The position numbers and the translations under genes are program-made. The notes beneath the pieces are model-generated. The model had not been told where the DNA came from, did not search any database, and saw only the letters and a list, made by a program, of their open reading frames with translations. Shown piece after piece: positions 60,918 to 64,000 of a stretch of DNA of 64,000 nt (position 1 is the stretch's first letter; each line of letters opens with the position of its first letter). This DNA is from Thiohalobacter thiocyanaticus (GTDB lineage Bacteria; Pseudomonadota; Gammaproteobacteria; Thiohalobacterales; Thiohalobacteraceae): contig NZ_AP018052.1 of assembly GCF_002356355.1 (NCBI RefSeq), positions 992,001 through 1,056,000 on the forward strand, read 5' to 3'.

Positions 60918-62366
60918 ATGAGTCAAACCCCACTCGACACCGCCCGCCGCTTCCTGCTGGAGCCGGCCGGCATCGGCGACAACGATCTCGGCACCGTGCT
61001 CGACAGCATGCTGGGCCACAGCATCGACTTCGCCGACCTGTACTTTCAGTCCACCCGCTTCGAGTCCTGGGTGCTGGAGGACGGCATCGTCAAGGAAGGC
61101 AACCACAGCGTGGAGCAGGGCGCCGGCGTGCGCGCCATCAGCGGCGAGAAGAGCGGCTTCGCCTATTCCGACGAAATCATGCTGCCGGCATTGATGCAGG
61201 CCTCGGGCGCGGCCCGCGCCATCGCCGGCCCCGGCGGCAGCGGTGCCGTGCGCGCCTGGGAACCCACCGGGGTGTCGGAGTTGTACCGCCCGCTGGACCC
61301 GCTGGAAACGCTGAGCGCTGACGACAAGGTGGCCCTGCTCAAGGAGATCGATGCCGAGGCCCGGCGCCAGGACCCGCGCGTGGATCAGGTGGTGGTCAGC
61401 CTGGCCGGTGTGCACGAGGTGGTGCTGGTCGCCGCCAGCGACGGCACCCTCGCCGCCGACGTGCGCCCGCTGGTGCGCATGAACGTCAGCGTCATCGCCC
61501 AGCAGAACGGCCGCTACGAGCAGGGCAGCTCCGGCGGCGGCGGCCGCGGCGGCTTCGATATCCTCACCACCGACGGCCGTGCCCTGTGGCACGCCCGCGA
61601 GGCGGTGCGCCAGGCGCTGACCAACCTGGAGGCGGTCGAGGCCCCGGCCGGCCACATGACCGTGGTGCTCGGCCCCGGCTGGCCCGGCGTGCTGCTGCAC
61701 GAGGCCATCGGCCACGGCCTGGAGGGCGACTTCAACCGCAAGGGCACCTCGGCCTTCTCCGGGCGCATCGGCGAGAAGGTCGCCTCCGAGCAGTGCACCG
61801 TGGTCGACGACGCCACCCTCGCCGGACGCCGCGGCTCGCTGCAGATCGACGACGAGGGGGTGCCGGCCCAGTGCACCACCCTGATCGAGAACGGCGTGCT
61901 CAAGGGCTACATGCAGGACAAGATGAACGCCCGCCTGATGGGCGTGGCGCCCACCGGCAACGGCCGGCGCGAGTCCTACGCCCACCAGACCATGCCGCGC
62001 ATGACCAACACCTACATGCTGCCCGGCAAGTACGATCCCGCCGAGATCATCGCCTCGGTGGACAAGGGCCTGTACGCCGTCAACTTCGGCGGCGGCCAGG
62101 TGGACATCACCTCCGGCAAGTTCGTCTTCTCCGCCAGCGAGGCCTACCTGATCGAGAACGGGAAGATCACCGCCCCGGTCAAGGGCGCGACCCTGATCGG
62201 CAACGGCCCTGACGTGCTCACCCGCGTGGACATGGTCGGCAACGACCTGGCGCTGGATATGGGCGTGGGCACCTGCGGCAAGGAAGGCCAGAGCGTGCCG
62301 GTCGGCGTGGGCCAGCCCACCCTGCGGGTAGCGGGCCTGACCGTGGGCGGGACGAGCGCGTCATGA
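60918..62366 (+). CDS. tldD: Metalloprotease TldD
   Basis: A 482-residue zinc protease subunit of the TldD/TldE pair, which removes leader peptides of some RiPPs and degrades unfolded peptides. The HExxxH motif is His261-Glu262...His266 in [45 protein letters not shown] near the C-terminus is characteristic. TldE (pmbA) is not in the window. AGGATTGAC lies upstream of the ATG. Confidence 0.96.
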   Translation: MSQTPLDTARRFLLEPAGIGDNDLGTVLDSMLGHSIDFADLYFQSTRFESWVLEDGIVKEGNHSVEQGAGVRAISGEKSGFAYSDEIMLPALMQASGAARAIAGPGGSGAVRAWEPTGVSELYRPLDPLETLSADDKVALLKEIDAEARRQDPRVDQVVVSLAGVHEVVLVAASDGTLAADVRPLVRMNVSVIAQQNGRYEQGSSGGGGRGGFDILTTDGRALWHAREAVRQALTNLEAVEAPAGHMTVVLGPGWPGVLLHEAIGHGLEGDFNRKGTSAFSGRIGEKVASEQCTVVDDATLAGRRGSLQIDDEGVPAQCTTLIENGVLKGYMQDKMNARLMGVAPTGNGRRESYAHQTMPRMTNTYMLPGKYDPAEIIASVDKGLYAVNFGGGQVDITSGKFVFSASEAYLIENGKITAPVKGATLIGNGPDVLTRVDMVGNDLALDMGVGTCGKEGQSVPVGVGQPTLRVAGLTVGGTSAS

Positions 62367-62367
62367 G

Positions 62368-62390
62368 GGGTTCCGCCAAGGGTGGAACCC
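62368..62390 (+). terminator. Hairpin after tldD
   Basis: GGGTTCCGCC and GGTGGAACCC form a 10-base stem with one mismatch and a 3-base loop, two bases after the tldD stop. No continuous T-run follows, only TTTCGTTT 18 bases on. Confidence 0.4.
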
Positions 62391-62660
62391 TGCATGGACG
62401 TTTCGTTTAAAGCCTGTTGCGTCGGGTATCGAGGGTTTGAACGAACCGCTAGTCCATATCCTGGGTTAGGGGGCTATAAGTCGCTGAGACTTGAGAGGGA
62501 TTTGTCCTTCGGAAAGGAGCCGAACATCCAACAGGAAACCCCGGCGGATGCGTAGACTCGCCGCTGAATTCAGCGCCAGGCAGCCTGATGCGACTGTCAG
62601 AAAAATTTACATCAACTGTGGAAGTTGAGATCATAGTTATTGAAACTCAATTAGTTATAA
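62391..62660. other. Gene-free stretch with falling GC content
   Basis: No gene or known repeat is seen. Two dyads lie before the candidate sigma-54 site and could bind its activator: TGTCAGAAAAATTTACA (62595-62611) and TCAACT-N5-AGTTGA (62612-62628). Base composition turns AT-rich from about 62600. Confidence 0.35.
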
Positions 62661-62663
62661 TTA

Positions 62664-62679
62664 TGGTATTATTTTTGCG
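62664..62679 (+). promoter_or_regulatory. Candidate sigma-54 (-24/-12) promoter of the PEP-CTERM gene
   Basis: TGGTATTATTTTTGCG has GG and GC exactly ten bases apart (62665-62666 and 62677-62678), as in the TGGCAC-N5-TTGC consensus. Transcription would start near 62690, 39 bases before the ATG. PEP-CTERM genes are known to be controlled by the PrsK-PrsR system with RpoN. Confidence 0.55.
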
Positions 62680-62728
62680 TGAATCGTGATTCAGCATTTC
62701 AAAATCAAGTAAAAAAAGGAAACTTATA

Positions 62729-63214
62729 ATGAAAAATATCATGGCTTTTCTGGGGCTTTTTGTTTCTGGTTTCGCCAACGCAGGCTTGATTCAAATAACT
62801 GCTGAATCAATCAGCTCAGGTGAATTAGGGTGGTTCGTCGTTGACGATGCTGTATTGGCTGCCGACACAAGCTTGGTGGCATCACAGTTCTATGATTATG
62901 GTTGGCATGATCCGCTCAGCGGTATTTCAATTACTCCTGCGGATGTTATAGGTGACACAGGTGTCACTTATTTCGGGCTGATTGGAGGTGATTGGACGGT
63001 CACAGGGGGTGGCGGTGATTCGCTTACAACGGCGACAAGTGCATTATGGGTTGCCGATACTTACTATGTGCAGTTCACCGGTTACAGCGATTACCGTGAT
63101 GTTACCTGGAGCACTACCGACTACACTGCTACGGTATCAGAGCCTGCGAGTATTGCGCTCTTGGCTCTCGGCCTGGCAGGTCTCGGCCTCTCCAGGAGAA
63201 AGAAATTGGTTTAA
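62729..63214 (+). CDS. PEP-CTERM sorting domain protein
   Basis: A 161-residue exported protein with a signal peptide (MKNIMAFLGLFVSGFANAG) and a C-terminal sorting tripartite signal: EPAS motif (VSEPAS in place of the usual VPEPAS), hydrophobic helix IALLALGLAGLGL and basic end SRRKK. Exosortase (EpsH/XrtA) recognises such tails and the protein is moved to the surface or exopolysaccharide. The middle part is Gly/Thr/Ser/Tyr-rich without a known domain and without Cys. AAGGAAA precedes the ATG. The gene is clearly richer in AT than the rest of the window, suggesting transfer. No exosortase is visible here. Confidence 0.85.
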   Translation: MKNIMAFLGLFVSGFANAGLIQITAESISSGELGWFVVDDAVLAADTSLVASQFYDYGWHDPLSGISITPADVIGDTGVTYFGLIGGDWTVTGGGGDSLTTATSALWVADTYYVQFTGYSDYRDVTWSTTDYTATVSEPASIALLALGLAGLGLSRRKKLV

Positions 63215-63239
63215 TCAACCATGTTGCATGGTTGCGAGA

Positions 63240-63267
63240 AGCCTCGGTGTGAATCGGGGCTTTTTTT
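63240..63267 (+). terminator. Rho-independent terminator after the PEP-CTERM gene
   Basis: AGCCTCG and CGGGGCT (one G-T pair) form a 7-base stem with an 8-base loop, followed by a run of seven T. Confidence 0.85.
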
Positions 63268-63469
63268 ATGCCTGACATAAGGTTGCGGCAGATCTTCAGG
63301 GGTGAGCCTGGTGTTGCAGAATCGTCGAAATCGATACGATCTCCGGAGCCGGAGAATATTTACTGCTAATATTCTGACTGATGGCCTGTCTCGCGCCAGT
63401 ACGTGTGAGAGCTTCCCGGGTCTCCGGGGTGATTCCATCCCGACCCATCGCCGGAGTCGTCATACCGCC

Positions 63470-63802
63470 ATGAAAAAATGCAGGACATGTAATGCCGAAT
63501 TGAGTTGCATCGGTAAAATTGAGCCGGACACGTTATGGCTGTCGACAAAGCGGCCTTCTCTGAGCCCTTTTGCCGGGATCGGGTATTTTGCCGTTTTTCT
63601 TCTGGGCGGTTTGCTGATTGCGCAACCGCTCTGGGAATCTCATCTGATCTGGGCGGGTCTGATCGTCGCTGTCTGCGGTGGTCTCGGTGCCTACCTTTGG
63701 AAACGGCCGCGCAACTACTATCGATGCACTCAATGCGGTTCGGAATTCTACGACGACATAGTGTTGCGGCGAAAAACCGGCTCAGGGTGCAGTTGCCGCT
63801 GA
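63470..63802 (+). CDS. Unknown small membrane protein with zinc-ribbon-like Cys pairs
   Basis: A 110-residue protein from the ATG at 63470. Cys pairs lie at the N-terminus (KKCRTCNAELSC) and after the membrane part (YRCTQCGSEFYDD), which could fold together as one zinc ribbon. Two hydrophobic segments (about 34-50 and 58-75) form a membrane hairpin between them. The C-terminus has SGCSCR. No family is recognised. Support comes from the Cys pattern and hydrophobicity; no strong ribosome site is seen. Confidence 0.6.
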   Translation: MKKCRTCNAELSCIGKIEPDTLWLSTKRPSLSPFAGIGYFAVFLLGGLLIAQPLWESHLIWAGLIVAVCGGLGAYLWKRPRNYYRCTQCGSEFYDDIVLRRKTGSGCSCR

Positions 63803-63843
63803 TATTGAGCCTGTTGATTTCATAACCCTGATGTGTGCAGGTC

Positions 63844-64000
63844 ATGATGCTTGGTATCCCCGGCAGGGCGTTGGTGATCTGGATGGGAATCCTCGTCCTG
63901 GCGGTTTTTAATGGCCTGCTGCGCGAAGCCGTCCTTCTCCCGATGCTGGACCAGCCCCTGGCGCTCATCCTCAGCGGTATTCTGCTCTCCGTTCTGATCC
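63844..64000 (+). CDS. Membrane protein, 3' end cut by window
   Basis: An open frame from ATG at 63844 (a second ATG follows) to the window end, 52 codons. It encodes two hydrophobic segments (ALVIWMGILVLAVFNGLLRE, then LALILSGILLSVLI). A GCAGG precedes the start. The family cannot be named from this fragment. Confidence 0.5.
   Translation, partial: MMLGIPGRALVIWMGILVLAVFNGLLREAVLLPMLDQPLALILSGILLSVLI

Noticed and set aside
63366-63968. A 200-codon minus-strand frame at the window end
   Set aside because: It crosses two plus-strand candidates with clear hydrophobic and Cys patterns, and has no recognisable motif or ribosome site.

Overview
The window is about 64 kb of GC-rich bacterial chromosome, packed with genes and short intergenic gaps. 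Gene order and protein content point to a gammaproteobacterium: miaB-ybeZ-ybeY-corC-lnt, leuS-lptE-holA, nadD-rsfS-rlmH, maf-rng-yhdP...tldD and metG-rnfABCDGE...nth are all gammaproteobacterial arrangements. Rnf, a PEP-CTERM protein and a copper-peptide (bufferin/Hvf) operon together suggest an environmental lineage, perhaps Chromatiales-like; the genus is inferred only loosely. No rRNA, tRNA, insertion sequence, phage or CRISPR array was recognised.

Layout. 1-3.1 kb: nadC (cut by the window edge), an AGCS sodium:amino-acid symporter and a membrane-anchored retropepsin-like protease, all on the minus strand. 3.3-5.6 kb: a tight four-gene operon of two DUF1538 membrane proteins, a PII-like protein and a CBS-pair protein, probably a nucleotide-sensing transport module of unknown substrate. 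5.8-11.2 kb: a phosphate block, phoB-phoR-pstS with clear Pho boxes before phoB and pstS, a convergent PilZ gene, then ppx. 11.3-14 kb (minus): a complete RiPP copper-peptide operon with precursor (six EGKCG motifs), DUF692/MNIO enzyme, DUF2063 partner and DoxX protein. 14.2-25.2 kb: nth, a large 4xPAS-GGDEF-EAL protein on the opposite strand, rnfABCDGE and metG. 25.4-31.5 kb: mrp/apbC, dcd, an unknown coiled-coil membrane protein and ppc. 31.8-38.5 kb: glgA facing away from gnd-zwf-pgi, a small helical-repeat protein and the RNase P RNA gene rnpB.

38.6-45.2 kb: miaB-ybeZ-ybeY-corC-lnt followed, with a 4-base overlap, by an unusual HIT/GalT-like protein. 45.3-53.9 kb: ybeL-type zinc-ribbon gene facing away from leuS, then lptE-holA, proA, nadD-rsfS-rlmH-maf. 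54.2-62.4 kb: rng, yhdP, a small secreted protein, a nitrilase-family hydrolase and tldD. 62.4-64 kb: base composition drops abruptly around an AT-rich PEP-CTERM gene with a candidate sigma-54 promoter, followed by two small membrane proteins, the last cut by the window end.

Many of the gaps hold short palindromic repeats of several families. At five or six sites a hairpin family sits inside the arms of a second, unrelated inverted repeat (for example a perfect 31-base arm pair at 41485-41661), suggesting repeated targeting of one element by another. The most interesting systems are the Hvf/bufferin operon, the DUF1538-PII-CBS operon, the nested repeats and the sigma-54/PEP-CTERM island.
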